From Streptomyces sp. CB01249 (lineage in GTDB: Bacteria; Actinomycetota; Actinomycetes; Streptomycetales; Streptomycetaceae): a DNA stretch of 64,000 nucleotides. The stretch spans positions 1,484,155-1,548,154 of the forward strand of contig NZ_LISW01000001.1 in NCBI RefSeq assembly GCF_001905735.1. Direction: 5' to 3'. A program made the translations under genes and the position numbers. The notes beneath the pieces are model-generated. The model did not search any database, had not been told where the DNA came from, and worked only from the letters and a program-made list of their open reading frames with translations. Shown here in pieces: positions 45,338 through 54,526 of this stretch; within the stretch, counting starts at the first letter, position 1, and each line of letters starts with the position of its first letter.

Positions 45338-47190
45338 CCGCCCCCGAGCTGCTGGAAGTCCGCGACCTCGGCGTCGAGTTCACCGCCCCCGACGGTTCAC
45401 CGCTGCGCGCCGTGCGCGGGGTCTCCTTCACCCTGCGCCGGGGCGAGACCCTGGCCGTCGTCGGCGAGTCCGGGTCCGGCAAGTCCACCACCGCGCTCGC
45501 CCTGAACCGCATGCTGCCCGGCACCGGCCGCATCACCACCGGCACGGTCCGCCTGGACGGCCGCGACCTGGCCGCCGCGGACGAGGCCGAGCTGCGCGCG
45601 GTGCGCGGCGCCCGCATCGGCATGGTCTTCCAGGACCCGATGACCGCCCTCAACCCCGTCCTCACCGCCGGCCGCCACATCGAGGAGGCCCTGCGCGCCC
45701 ACGGCAACCACGACAAGGCCGCCCGCCGCGCCCGTGCCGTCGAACTCCTGGACCGGGTCGGCATCCCCGACCCGCACCGCCGCGCCGACGACCACCCGCA
45801 CCAGTTCTCCGGCGGCCAGCGCCAGCGCATCCTCATCGCCATGGCCCTCGCCGGTGAACCCGACGTCCTCCTCGCCGACGAGCCGACCACCGCACTCGAC
45901 GCCACCGTCCAGGACCAGATCCTCACCCTGCTCGGCGACCTCAACCGTGAGACCGGCACCGCCCTCGTCCTCATCACCCACAACATGGGCGTCGTCGCCC
46001 GCGCCTGCGAACGGGTCCTCGTCATGTACGGCGGCACCGTGGTCGAGGACGGGCCCACCGCCGAAGTGCTCACCCGCCCCCGCCACCCGTACACCGCCGG
46101 GCTCCTGGCCGCCGTCCCGCGCCTCGCCACCCCGTCCGGGACCCGGCTCACCGGCATCCCCGGCAGCCCGCCCGACCTCACGCTCCTCGGGGACGGCTGC
46201 GCCTTCGCCGACCGCTGCACCATGGCCGAGGACCGCTGCCGCACCGCGACCCCGCCGCTCGCACGGGTGGCCGGTGACGTCCGGGTGGCCTGCCTCCCCG
46301 CCGCCGGGCGCACCGAGCCCCTGCCCGCCCCGGCCCCGCCCGTCCGCATCGACCGCCCCGCACCCGGAGCGGTCGTGCTGGAGGCGGACGGGCTCACCAA
46401 GACGTACGGGGGACGCGGCGCGCGGCGACGCGGGGTGCCCGCGCTCGACGGGGTGTCGCTGACGCTCAGGGAGGGCGAGACGCTGGGCATCGTCGGCGAG
46501 TCCGGCTCCGGCAAGTCCACCCTCGCCCGGGTCCTCGCCCACGCCCACACCGCCGACGGCGGCACCCTGCGGCTGCGCGGTGAGGACGTCACCCGGCCCT
46601 CGCGCCGGGCGCTGCACGCGGTGCGCCGCCAGGTCCAGATGGTGTTCCAGGACCCCTACGCCTCGCTCAACCCGCGCATGACGGTGGGCGAGATCGTCGC
46701 CGAACCCCTCGTCGCGTTCGGCATCGGGGACCGGGAGACGCGCCGGGAGCGGGTGGCGGAGCTCCTGGAGCTGGCGGGCCTGGACCCCGCCGTGGCCGGA
46801 CGCCACCCGCGCTCCTTCTCCGGCGGCCAGCGCCAGCGCATCGGCATCGCCCGCGCGCTCGCCCCGGCGCCGACCGTCCTCATCTGCGACGAACCCGTCT
46901 CCGCGCTCGACGTCTCCGTCCAGGCCCAGATCACCGGCCTGCTCACCGACCTCCAGCGTGACCTGGGCCTGTCCCTCGTCTTCATCGCCCATGACCTCGC
47001 GGTCGTCCGGCAGATCAGCCATCGCATCGCCGTCATGCACCGAGGCCGGGTCGTGGAGACCGGCACCGCCGACGAGGTGTGCGAGCACCCCCGCGACCCG
47101 TACACCCGCGCCCTGCTCGCCGCCGCGCCCGAACCCGTACCCCCGGCGTTCCGGACCGAGCACGCCGAGAAGACGGGAGCCCTCGCATGA
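45334..47190 (+). CDS. fused double ABC ATPase (DppD-DppF fusion)
   Basis: 618 residues with two full ABC domains in one chain: Walker A GESGSGKST in both halves (near residues 47 and 390), signatures FSGGQRQRILIA and FSGGQRQRIGIA, Walker B 'LLADEPTTALD' and 'LICDEPVSALD'. After the first domain is the Opp/Dpp C-terminal segment with Cys residues ('GDGCAFADRCTMAEDRCRTA'), which may bind an iron-sulfur cluster as in other Opp ATPases. The second half lacks that extension. It powers the two permeases. The stop overlaps a 19-codon ORF. Confidence 0.94.
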   Translation: MTAPELLEVRDLGVEFTAPDGSPLRAVRGVSFTLRRGETLAVVGESGSGKSTTALALNRMLPGTGRITTGTVRLDGRDLAAADEAELRAVRGARIGMVFQDPMTALNPVLTAGRHIEEALRAHGNHDKAARRARAVELLDRVGIPDPHRRADDHPHQFSGGQRQRILIAMALAGEPDVLLADEPTTALDATVQDQILTLLGDLNRETGTALVLITHNMGVVARACERVLVMYGGTVVEDGPTAEVLTRPRHPYTAGLLAAVPRLATPSGTRLTGIPGSPPDLTLLGDGCAFADRCTMAEDRCRTATPPLARVAGDVRVACLPAAGRTEPLPAPAPPVRIDRPAPGAVVLEADGLTKTYGGRGARRRGVPALDGVSLTLREGETLGIVGESGSGKSTLARVLAHAHTADGGTLRLRGEDVTRPSRRALHAVRRQVQMVFQDPYASLNPRMTVGEIVAEPLVAFGIGDRETRRERVAELLELAGLDPAVAGRHPRSFSGGQRQRIGIARALAPAPTVLICDEPVSALDVSVQAQITGLLTDLQRDLGLSLVFIAHDLAVVRQISHRIAVMHRGRVVETGTADEVCEHPRDPYTRALLAAAPEPVPPAFRTEHAEKTGALA

Positions 47191-47246
47191 CCGACCGCAC
47201 CCCCGAGCCGCCCACCCCGACCCGTGACGGAGCCACCCGCCGATGA
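47187..47246 (+). CDS. 19-residue ORF bridging ATPase and sulfatase genes
   Basis: The frame reads MTDRTPEPPTPTRDGATRR. Its ATG overlaps the ATPase stop and its TGA overlaps the sulfatase start, ATGA at both ends. It may be a coupling device that carries ribosomes to the sulfatase gene, or a chance frame. The residues are disordered and match nothing I know. Confidence 0.35.
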   Translation: MTDRTPEPPTPTRDGATRR

Positions 47247-49558
47247 CCACCAGCACCCGCCGCGACCCCTACGACGGCTTCCCCGGCCGCATCGGCCGCA
47301 CCTTCGCCGCCTCCGAGCCCGCCTGGCCGGCGCCCCGGACACCGGGGGAGAAGGCCCCGAACATCGTCGTCGTGCTCGTGGACGACATGGGCTACAGCGA
47401 CATCGGACCCTTCGGCTCCGAGATCCCCACCCCCGTGCTCGACACCCTCGCCGAGGACGGCGTACGGCTCAGCAATTACCACACCATGCCGCTGTGCTCA
47501 CCGGCCCGCGCCGCCCTGCTCACCGGCCTCAACCCGCACCGCGTCGGCTACGCCATGGTCGCCAACTCCGACCCGGGCTTCCCCGGTTACGGCATGGAGA
47601 TCGCCGACGACATCCCCACCCTCGCCGAACTCCTCCACGACTCCGGCTACGCCACCTACGCCGTCGGCAAATGGCACCTCGTCCGCGACTCCGCCTCCAA
47701 CGCCGCCGACGACCGCGACAACTGGCCGCTGCGCAAGGGCTTCGACCAGTACTACGGGGTCCTGGAAGGGCTCACCAGCCTCTTCCACCCGCACCAACTC
47801 GTCCGCGACAACAGCCCGCTGGACATCGACGAGTTCCCGGACGACTACTACTACACGGACGACATCACCGACCAGGCGATCTCCATGGTGAAGTCGCTGC
47901 GCGCCCACGACCCGGACAAACCCTTCTTCCTCTACCTCGCGCACAACGCCGTCCACGGCCCGCTCCAGGCCAAGGAGGAGGACATCGCCCGCCACCGGGG
48001 CCGCTACGACGAGGGCTGGGACGCGCTGCGCGACCGCCGCTTCGCCGCCCAGATCGCCGACGGCCTCTTCCCGCCCGGCACCGAACTGCCGGAACGCAAC
48101 AGCGAGGCCGGGCAGGACGTGCCCGCCTGGGACAGCCTCACCGAGGAGCAACAGCGCCTGTACGCGCGCTACATGGAGGTGTACGCGGCACTGGTCGACA
48201 ACATCGACCAGAACCTCGGCCGGCTCACCGCCACCCTCGAAGCGCTCGGTGAGCTCGACAACACCATCATCGTCTTCACCTCCGACAACGGAGGCACCGG
48301 CGAGGGCGGCGCCGAAGGCACCCGTTCCTACTTCAGCCGCTTCGTCCACCACCCGGCCCTGCCCGAGGACTGGACCCCCGACGTCGACCGGGACCCCGGG
48401 CTGATCGGCGGCCCGCGGAGCCTGGTGCACTATCCGCGCGGCTGGGGCATGGCCTCCAACACCCCGTTCCGGCTCTACAAGGGCCACACGTACGCGGGCG
48501 GGGTGCGCGTCCCGTTCGTCCTGTCCTGGCCGAGGGGCGCCCGCGAAGGGCGGCTCACCCCGGGCACCCGCCCGCAGTACCAGTACGTCACCGACATCGC
48601 CCCGACCCTCCTCGAACTCGCCGGTCTGGAACGGCCGGAGCGCCGGCGCGGGGTCCCGCTCCAGGAACCGGACGGCGTCACCTTCGCCCCCGTACTCGCC
48701 GACCCGGAACACCTCTCCACCCACCCCGAGCAGTACTGCGAGATGACCGGCAACCGCAGCTACTACCGCGACGGCCGCAAACTCGTCACCCTGCACCGCC
48801 CCGGCGCCCCCTACGACGACTCCGAGTGGGCCCTCTACGACATCAGGACCGACCCGACCGAGATCCACGACCTGGCCGCCGAACACCCCGGCCTGGTCAA
48901 GGAACTCTCGGCGGCCTGGGAGAAGGCCGCCTGGCGCAACGGCGTCTTCCCGCTCCCCGACGGCAGCGGCGCCCTGGCCCGCCGCAACCCCGCCGAACAG
49001 CGGCTGTCGCGCCCCCTCACCCTGCTGCCCGGCACCCCCGAACTGGAGCGCTACCGCTCCTCCCGGCTGGTCTCGTTCCGTTCCTTCGAGGTCACCGTCG
49101 CGATCGAGGAGACGGGCGAGGGCGTCCTCGTCTCGCACGGCGACCAGGGCGGCGGTTACAGCCTGTACGTGGAGGGCGGCCGTCTGCACTTCGCGTACAA
49201 CGAGTACGGCGTGCTCCACGAGACGGACGCGGGCCCGCTCGCACCGGGCGGGCACACGGTCCGGCTCGTGGCCACCGCCGAGCGCGGCCTGCGCTGGAGC
49301 TTCCGGATCGAGGCCGACGGCGAGACCCGGGCCACCCCGCCCAGCGTCCACCAGCTCATCGGCATGGCCCCCTTCCAGGGCATCAGCATCGGCGTGGACC
49401 GCAAGTCGCCCATCTCCTGGCCCCTCTTCGAACGCCACCGCTCCTTCCCGTACGAAGGCCGCCTGCGCGCGGTGACCTACACCCCGGGAGACCCGGGCCC
49501 GGACTCCCCGGAGGCGGTGGCCCAGGCCCTGAAGGAGGCAGCAGCGGCGTTCGAGTAG
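47243..49558 (+). CDS. arylsulfatase-type sulfatase
   Basis: 771 residues. Core: 'NIVVVLVDDMGYSDIGPFGS', C-x-P-x-R motif 'MPLCSPARAALLTGLNPHRV' (Cys85), 'YAVGKWHLVRD', 'NTIIVFTSDNGGTGEGG'. The C-terminal 170 residues are a beta-rich extra domain ('SLYVEGGRLHFAYNEYGVLH') seen in large actinobacterial arylsulfatases. There is no signal peptide, so it probably acts on an imported sulfate ester, in line with being the last gene of the importer operon. Its Cys needs conversion to formylglycine by an enzyme not in the window. Confidence 0.95.
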   Translation: MTTSTRRDPYDGFPGRIGRTFAASEPAWPAPRTPGEKAPNIVVVLVDDMGYSDIGPFGSEIPTPVLDTLAEDGVRLSNYHTMPLCSPARAALLTGLNPHRVGYAMVANSDPGFPGYGMEIADDIPTLAELLHDSGYATYAVGKWHLVRDSASNAADDRDNWPLRKGFDQYYGVLEGLTSLFHPHQLVRDNSPLDIDEFPDDYYYTDDITDQAISMVKSLRAHDPDKPFFLYLAHNAVHGPLQAKEEDIARHRGRYDEGWDALRDRRFAAQIADGLFPPGTELPERNSEAGQDVPAWDSLTEEQQRLYARYMEVYAALVDNIDQNLGRLTATLEALGELDNTIIVFTSDNGGTGEGGAEGTRSYFSRFVHHPALPEDWTPDVDRDPGLIGGPRSLVHYPRGWGMASNTPFRLYKGHTYAGGVRVPFVLSWPRGAREGRLTPGTRPQYQYVTDIAPTLLELAGLERPERRRGVPLQEPDGVTFAPVLADPEHLSTHPEQYCEMTGNRSYYRDGRKLVTLHRPGAPYDDSEWALYDIRTDPTEIHDLAAEHPGLVKELSAAWEKAAWRNGVFPLPDGSGALARRNPAEQRLSRPLTLLPGTPELERYRSSRLVSFRSFEVTVAIEETGEGVLVSHGDQGGGYSLYVEGGRLHFAYNEYGVLHETDAGPLAPGGHTVRLVATAERGLRWSFRIEADGETRATPPSVHQLIGMAPFQGISIGVDRKSPISWPLFERHRSFPYEGRLRAVTYTPGDPGPDSPEAVAQALKEAAAAFE

Positions 49559-49565
49559 AGATCGA

Positions 49566-49620
49566 TTGGCGACGACCCTCACGCAGGTCTAACGTCGGGG
49601 GAGTGAACGACCACGTTCAC
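49566..49620 (+). promoter_or_regulatory. promoter and operator-like palindrome at the MFS gene
   Basis: TTGGCG (49566-49571), 18 nt, TAACGT (49590-49595) end 7 nt before an in-frame GTG at 49603, suggesting a leaderless start. GTGAACG-ACCA-CGTTCAC (49603-49620) is a perfect 7-bp-arm palindrome on the presumed start point, a good place for a TetR- or MarR-type repressor. No regulator gene is adjacent. Confidence 0.5.
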
Positions 49621-49647
49621 TCCCCGCACAACAGCGGCACCGAACCA

Positions 49648-51204
49648 ATGACCGGCTCCCACGCGACACCCGCGCAGGCCACCGCACCCCCTCGGAGGGA
49701 CCGCGGCGGCACGATAGCCCTGCTGGTCATCTGCTCGTGCCAGCTGATGGTGGTCCTCGACATCACCATCGTGAACATCGCTCTGCCGCACATCCAGACA
49801 TCCCTCGGTTTCTCCACCGAGAACCTGTCCTGGGTGATCAACGCCTACACCCTCACCTTCGGCGGCCTGCTGCTGCTCGGCGGGCGGATCGGCGACATCC
49901 TCGGGCGACGCCGGGTCTTCATGACCGGCGTCGCCCTCTTCGTTATCGCCTCCCTGCTCGGCGGACTCGCCCAGGAATCCTGGCAGTTGCTCGCCGCCCG
50001 CTCGCTCCAGGGCGTCGGCGGCGCCATCGCGTCGCCGACCGCGCTCGCCCTCATCACGACGACGTTCCACGAAGGCCCCGCGCGCAACAGGGCGTTCGGC
50101 GTGTTCGCGGCCGTCTCGGCAGGCGGCAGCGCCATCGGACTGCTCGCGGGAGGCGTGCTGGTCGAATGGCTGGACTGGCGGTGGATCTTCTTCGTCAACG
50201 TGCCCATCGGCGCACTGATCGTGCTCGCGACCCGCCGCTACATCCAGGAGTCCGAGCGCCACCCGGGCCACTTCGACATACTCGGCGCCCTCACGGCGAC
50301 GCTCGGCATGGTCAGCCTCGTCTACGGGTTCATCCGCGCCTCCGAGGAGGGCTGGAGCGACACCCTGACCCTGGCCGCGTTCATCGCGGCGGTCGTGCTG
50401 CTCGGGCTGTTCATCGTCAACGAGAGCCGGTCCCGGCAGCCGATCACCCCGCTGTGGATGTTCCGCGACCGCAACCGCGCCGGCACCTACGGGATCATGC
50501 TGTGCCTCGCGGCGGCGATGTTCGGGATGTTCTTCTTCCTGACCCTGTTCGTGCAGAACATCCTCGGCTTCAGCCCGCTGCGTACGGGCCTCGCCTTTCT
50601 GCCGGTCAGCGTCATCATCGCGATCGGCGCGGGATTCACCTCGAAGCTGCTGCCGAAGTTCGGGCCCAAGCCCTTCATGGTGACGGGCGCGGTCCTCGCG
50701 GCGATCGGGCTCGGCTGGCTCACGCAGACCGACGTCCACAGCTCGTACCTGGGCAGTCTGCTGGGCCCGGTGCTGGTGTTCGGGCTCGGGATGGGCCTGC
50801 AGTTCGTCTCGCTGACCCTGATGGCACTCTCCGGCGTCGCGCCGCACGAGTCGGGCGCGGCCTCCGGAATCCTCAACACGACGCAGCAGGTGGGCGGATC
50901 GCTCGGCCTGTCCATCCTGGTCACCGTCTTCGGTACGGCCAGCCGCAACGAGGCGACCGACCAGGTGCCCAAGTTCATGTCCGAGGCGACACCGGCGCAG
51001 CTCGCCCAGTTCCGTAGGACCGGACAGCTCCCCAGCCCCTGGGGCGATCAGGTTCTGGCATCGGGTGTCTCCACCTCGTTCCTGGCCGCGGCGGCCTTCG
51101 CCGTCGCCGCCGCGCTGATCGCGCTCTTCGTCATCCAGGTCCGCCCCTCGGACCTGGAACGGCTGCGCGGAAGCGGAAGCGGGAGCGGTCAGCCGGGCGC
51201 CTGA
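49648..51204 (+). CDS. MFS transporter, DHA2-type drug exporter
   Basis: 518 residues from the ATG at 49648; an in-frame GTG at 49603 (15 residues longer) may be the true, leaderless start because no ribosome site precedes the ATG. About 14 membrane helices; helix 1 motif 'LMVVLDITIVNIALP' and the A motif 'GGRIGDILGRRRVF' mark the DHA2 (EmrB/QacA-like) branch, and 'QGVGGAIASPTALALITTTF' is the antiporter motif C region. It exports drugs or secondary metabolites by proton exchange. It has its own promoter region and so is separate from the sulfatase operon. Confidence 0.92.
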   Translation: MTGSHATPAQATAPPRRDRGGTIALLVICSCQLMVVLDITIVNIALPHIQTSLGFSTENLSWVINAYTLTFGGLLLLGGRIGDILGRRRVFMTGVALFVIASLLGGLAQESWQLLAARSLQGVGGAIASPTALALITTTFHEGPARNRAFGVFAAVSAGGSAIGLLAGGVLVEWLDWRWIFFVNVPIGALIVLATRRYIQESERHPGHFDILGALTATLGMVSLVYGFIRASEEGWSDTLTLAAFIAAVVLLGLFIVNESRSRQPITPLWMFRDRNRAGTYGIMLCLAAAMFGMFFFLTLFVQNILGFSPLRTGLAFLPVSVIIAIGAGFTSKLLPKFGPKPFMVTGAVLAAIGLGWLTQTDVHSSYLGSLLGPVLVFGLGMGLQFVSLTLMALSGVAPHESGAASGILNTTQQVGGSLGLSILVTVFGTASRNEATDQVPKFMSEATPAQLAQFRRTGQLPSPWGDQVLASGVSTSFLAAAAFAVAAALIALFVIQVRPSDLERLRGSGSGSGQPGA

Positions 51205-51248
51205 ACACCCGGCCGACCGCTCCCCGCCGACCACCCCCGCCCGACGGC

Positions 51249-53540
51249 TCAGCCCTTGACGGTGAAGCCCGCCCGCAGCAGGTCGTCGTCGCGCGACGAC
51301 GGACCGACCAGCAGCTCGAAGGCCCCCGGCTCCACGACCCGCCGGCCCTCGGCGTCCACCAGCGCGCAATCGGTCACCGGCAGCTCGATCGTCACCTCAC
51401 GCGACTCGCCCGGGGCCAGCCGGATCTGCCGGTAGGTCTTCAGCTCCTTCTCCGCCCACGTCACGGACGTCACCAGGTCACTCACGTACGCCTGCACGGT
51501 CTCCAGCGCGGGGCGCCCGCCGGTGTTGCTCACGGTGACGCGCGCCCGCAGCGTGTCGCCCGCGCCCAGGACGTCGGTCAGCACCTCCAGGTCCGTGTAG
51601 GCGACGGTGGTGTAGCTCAGGCCCTCACCGAAGGCGTACGCGGGCCGCTGCGTCAGGTCCGCGTACCGCGAACCGTGCTGGCCGCGCAGCTGGTTGTAGT
51701 ACGTGGGCTGCTGCCCGGCGTGGCGCGCGAAGGACACGGGCAGCCGGCCGGACGGCTCCACGAGGCCGAGAGCCAGCTCGGCCACCGCGCGGCCGCCCTG
51801 CATGCCCGGGTTGAAGGCGTACACGATGGCGGAGGCGCGGTCGGCGGACGGCGGCAGCACCAGCGGCTTGGAGGCGATGACGACCACGGTGAACGGCTTG
51901 CCCGTCGCGGCGAGCGCGTCCAGCAGCGCGATCTGGCCGCCGATCAGTTCCAGGGTCGCCGTCGAGCGCCCCTCACCGATCAGCTCGATGCGGTCGCCCA
52001 CCACGGCGACGACATGGTCGGCGGCCTCGGCGGCGGCGACCGCCTCCGCGATCAGGTCCTCGGACGGCTCGCACGGGACCACGATCTCGGGGCGCGGCTG
52101 CCCGTCCGGGAAGAACGCGCCCTCCGGGTCCGGGCCCACCGTCAGGATGTCGGCGCCGCGCGCGTGGGTGACGGTCCAGCCGGCGGGCACATGCTCCCGG
52201 AAGCCGTCGAGGACGGTACGGATCATGGCGCGCGGATGACCGTCCGGCAGCCAGTCCGCCTGGCCGGAGGAGCCCGCCCAGTCGCCGAGCTGGGTCTGCG
52301 CGTCATCGGCGTTGGGGCCGATCACGGCGACCGTACGCGGCGCCGCCCCGGCGTCCGCGACCGCCCGGCCGTCCGCCCCGGCCGCGAAGCCGCCGTCCAG
52401 GGGCAGGACGCCGTCGTTGGCCAGCAGGACCAGCGAGCGACGGGCTACCTCGAGGTTCAGCTCGGCGTGCCCGGAGCTGCCGATGACCGCCTGCTGCCGG
52501 TCCCGGTCGGGGTGGCGCGGGTTCTCGAAGAGGCCCAGCTCGAACTTGAGCGTGAGGATGCGCGCGACCGCCGCGTCGATGTCCGTCTCGGCGAGCCGCC
52601 CGGTCGCCACGGCCTGCTGCGCGCCCTCGAAGAAGTCGGGCGTGGTCATCACCATGTCGTTGCCCGCCCGGACCGCCGCGGCCGCAGCCTGGGTGTGGTC
52701 GGCGTACACCTTCTGCTCCCACACCATGCGCCCGACGTTGTCCCAGTCGGTCACCAGCGTGCCGGTGTAGCCCCACTCGCCGCGCAGCACCTCGTTGAGC
52801 AGCCAGTTGTTGACGGTGACGGGGACGCCGTCCATCGACTGGTAGCCCAGCATGAACGTCCGGCAGCCCTCCTTGGCGACCCGCTCGAACGGCGGCAGGA
52901 ACCAGGAACGCAGCTTGCGGCGCGAGATGTCGGCCTCGCTCGCGTCCCGGCCGCCCTGCGTCTCGGAGTAGCCCGCGAAGTGCTTGGCGCACGCCAGGAT
53001 CGCCGTCGGGTCGTCCAGCCCCTCGCCCTGGTAGCCGCGCACCATCGCCGACGCCAGCTCGCCGATGAGGTGCGGGTCCTCGCCGAACGTCTCGCTGACC
53101 CGTCCCCAGCGCAGGTCCCGGGTGATGCACAGCACCGGCGAGAACGTCCAGTGGACGCCGGTCGCGGCCACCTCGACGGCGGTCGCCCGCGCCACGCGCT
53201 CCAGCAGCTCCGCGTCCCAGCTCGCGGCCATGCCCAGCTGCGTCGGGAAGATGGTGGCGCCCTCCCAGAAGGAGTGCCCGTGGATGCAGTCCTCGGCGAC
53301 CAGGAGGGGGATGCCCAGCCGGGTGCGCCGGGTCAGCTCGGCGGCCTCCAGGACGCGTTCGGGCGAGGCGTGCAGGATCGAGCCCGCGTGCATGTCCTCG
53401 ATGTGCTGCCGCACCCCGTCCTTGCCGTTCAGCTGGAGCATCTGGCCGACCTTCTCGGGCAGCGTCATCCGGCCCAGCAGGTCGGAGACGCGCTCCGGAA
53501 TGGACAGGCGGGGGTCGAGATAGGGCAGGGAGGAGCCCAC
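51249..53540 (-). CDS. beta-glucosidase, glycoside hydrolase family 3
   Basis: 763 residues without a signal peptide. GH3 N-terminal barrel with 'LGIPLLVAEDCIHGHSFWEG' and 'AKHFAGYSETQGGRDASEAD', catalytic nucleophile Asp265 in 'TLVTDWDNVGRMV'. The second alpha/beta domain has 'ETVAVIGPNADDA'-like sequence, and the C-terminal fibronectin type III-like domain is 'RVTVSNTGGRPALETVQAYV'. It cleaves beta-linked glucosides or xylosides inside the cell. It is divergent from a TetR-type regulator gene, the likely controller. Convergent with the MFS gene, 44 bp apart. Confidence 0.95.
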   Translation of the reverse strand: MGSSLPYLDPRLSIPERVSDLLGRMTLPEKVGQMLQLNGKDGVRQHIEDMHAGSILHASPERVLEAAELTRRTRLGIPLLVAEDCIHGHSFWEGATIFPTQLGMAASWDAELLERVARATAVEVAATGVHWTFSPVLCITRDLRWGRVSETFGEDPHLIGELASAMVRGYQGEGLDDPTAILACAKHFAGYSETQGGRDASEADISRRKLRSWFLPPFERVAKEGCRTFMLGYQSMDGVPVTVNNWLLNEVLRGEWGYTGTLVTDWDNVGRMVWEQKVYADHTQAAAAAVRAGNDMVMTTPDFFEGAQQAVATGRLAETDIDAAVARILTLKFELGLFENPRHPDRDRQQAVIGSSGHAELNLEVARRSLVLLANDGVLPLDGGFAAGADGRAVADAGAAPRTVAVIGPNADDAQTQLGDWAGSSGQADWLPDGHPRAMIRTVLDGFREHVPAGWTVTHARGADILTVGPDPEGAFFPDGQPRPEIVVPCEPSEDLIAEAVAAAEAADHVVAVVGDRIELIGEGRSTATLELIGGQIALLDALAATGKPFTVVVIASKPLVLPPSADRASAIVYAFNPGMQGGRAVAELALGLVEPSGRLPVSFARHAGQQPTYYNQLRGQHGSRYADLTQRPAYAFGEGLSYTTVAYTDLEVLTDVLGAGDTLRARVTVSNTGGRPALETVQAYVSDLVTSVTWAEKELKTYRQIRLAPGESREVTIELPVTDCALVDAEGRRVVEPGAFELLVGPSSRDDDLLRAGFTVKG

Positions 53541-53691
53541 GGGAGGTCCTTTCGCGACGTCGGCGACGTTCTGTCATGCGGAGGCTGTGCGCTCCGGGCA
53601 CCACCGTACGCCGAATACCGACCTAGTGGTAAGTAAGTAGGATGCGAACATACGCAGTGGTGCCTGCCGAGACGACCGGGGAGCGTGGAGA
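53541..53691. promoter_or_regulatory. divergent promoter region of beta-glucosidase and TetR genes
   Basis: A tract of repeated GTAAGTAAGTAG (53628-53640) lies beside a reverse-strand promoter-like pair TTCGCA-17 nt-TAGGTC and a forward TAGGAT box (53638-53643). The repeats may be the regulator site, but no clean palindrome is seen. Confidence 0.35.
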
Positions 53692-54291
53692 GTGACCGGC
53701 GAAGAGCGGCGTGGATACGCCAAGGGCCGGGCCAAACGCGGGGAAATCCTCGACCAGGCCATGGCCATGTTCGGTGAGGCGGGGTACCGGGGCGCGTCGC
53801 TGCGGGTGATCGCCACCCGTTGCGGCATCTCACATCCCGGACTGCTGCACCACTTCCCGACCAAGGAATCGCTGCTGCTCGCCGTCCTGGAACACCGCGA
53901 CGCCGTGGACGACCAGTGGCTGGAGGCGGGCCGCCCCACCGGCGTCGACCGGCTGCGGCGGCTGGTCGGGCTCGCGGCGCTCAACGCCGAGCGGCGCGGC
54001 ATAGTCGAGCTGTTCTGCGTGCTGTCCGCCGAGGCCACCTCCGCCGACCACCCGGCCCACGCCTACTTCGTGGAGCGGTACCGCTGCTCCGTCCGGTCCA
54101 CGGCCGTGTCGTACACCGAGGCGCGCGACAAGGGTGTGCTGCGCGAGGACATCGACCCGCGGGAGGCGGCGCAGCAGCTCATCGCGCTGATGGACGGGCT
54201 GCAGATCCAATGGCTGCTCGGCAACGGTGAGACCGACATGGCCGGGGTGCTGCACGCGCATGTGCAGGCGCAGTTGACGGTGCCGCTCTGA
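53692..54291 (+). CDS. TetR-family regulator divergent from GH3 gene
   Basis: 199 residues from a GTG with GGAG 4-7 nt before it. Helix-turn-helix 'RGEILDQAMAMFGEAGYRGA', 'VIATRCGISHPGLLHHFPTK'; helical ligand domain with a late 'LIALMDGLQIQWLLGN', typical of TetR regulators of glycosidases or metabolic genes. Divergent placement 151 bp from the beta-glucosidase start suggests it controls that gene. The ligand could be a glycoside or aglycone; no direct evidence. Confidence 0.9.
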   Translation: MTGEERRGYAKGRAKRGEILDQAMAMFGEAGYRGASLRVIATRCGISHPGLLHHFPTKESLLLAVLEHRDAVDDQWLEAGRPTGVDRLRRLVGLAALNAERRGIVELFCVLSAEATSADHPAHAYFVERYRCSVRSTAVSYTEARDKGVLREDIDPREAAQQLIALMDGLQIQWLLGNGETDMAGVLHAHVQAQLTVPL

Positions 54292-54339
54292 GTGGAGGCG
54301 GCGGGCGGCGGGCGTCGCGAGACGGGTGCCCCGCACCTC

Positions 54340-54391
54340 TTTACGGGCTTGTCATGTGCCGGTAACTTCCGTGCTGCAAGAGATTGCAGCA
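54340..54391 (+). promoter_or_regulatory. promoter and LacI-type operator of the amylase-type gene
   Basis: TTTACG (54340-54345), 17 nt, TAACTT (54363-54368). The inverted repeat TGCTGCAA-GAGA-TTGCAGCA (54372-54391) covers the expected start point. CTGCAA/TTGCAG elements are known in Streptomyces amylase promoters, where MalR-like LacI regulators act, so maltodextrin-induced derepression is likely. Confidence 0.6.
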
Positions 54392-54526
54392 ACATTCCGG
54401 CTTGATTTACAAGCTCGCTCGGACCTTGAGGCGCGTCAGGGTCTCCGGCGGGACGGCACGGGCCCCACCTCCCGTGCCTCGGACGCCACTGCTTCGCCGC
54501 CGCCGTGGCCCTTCCCTGGAGACACC

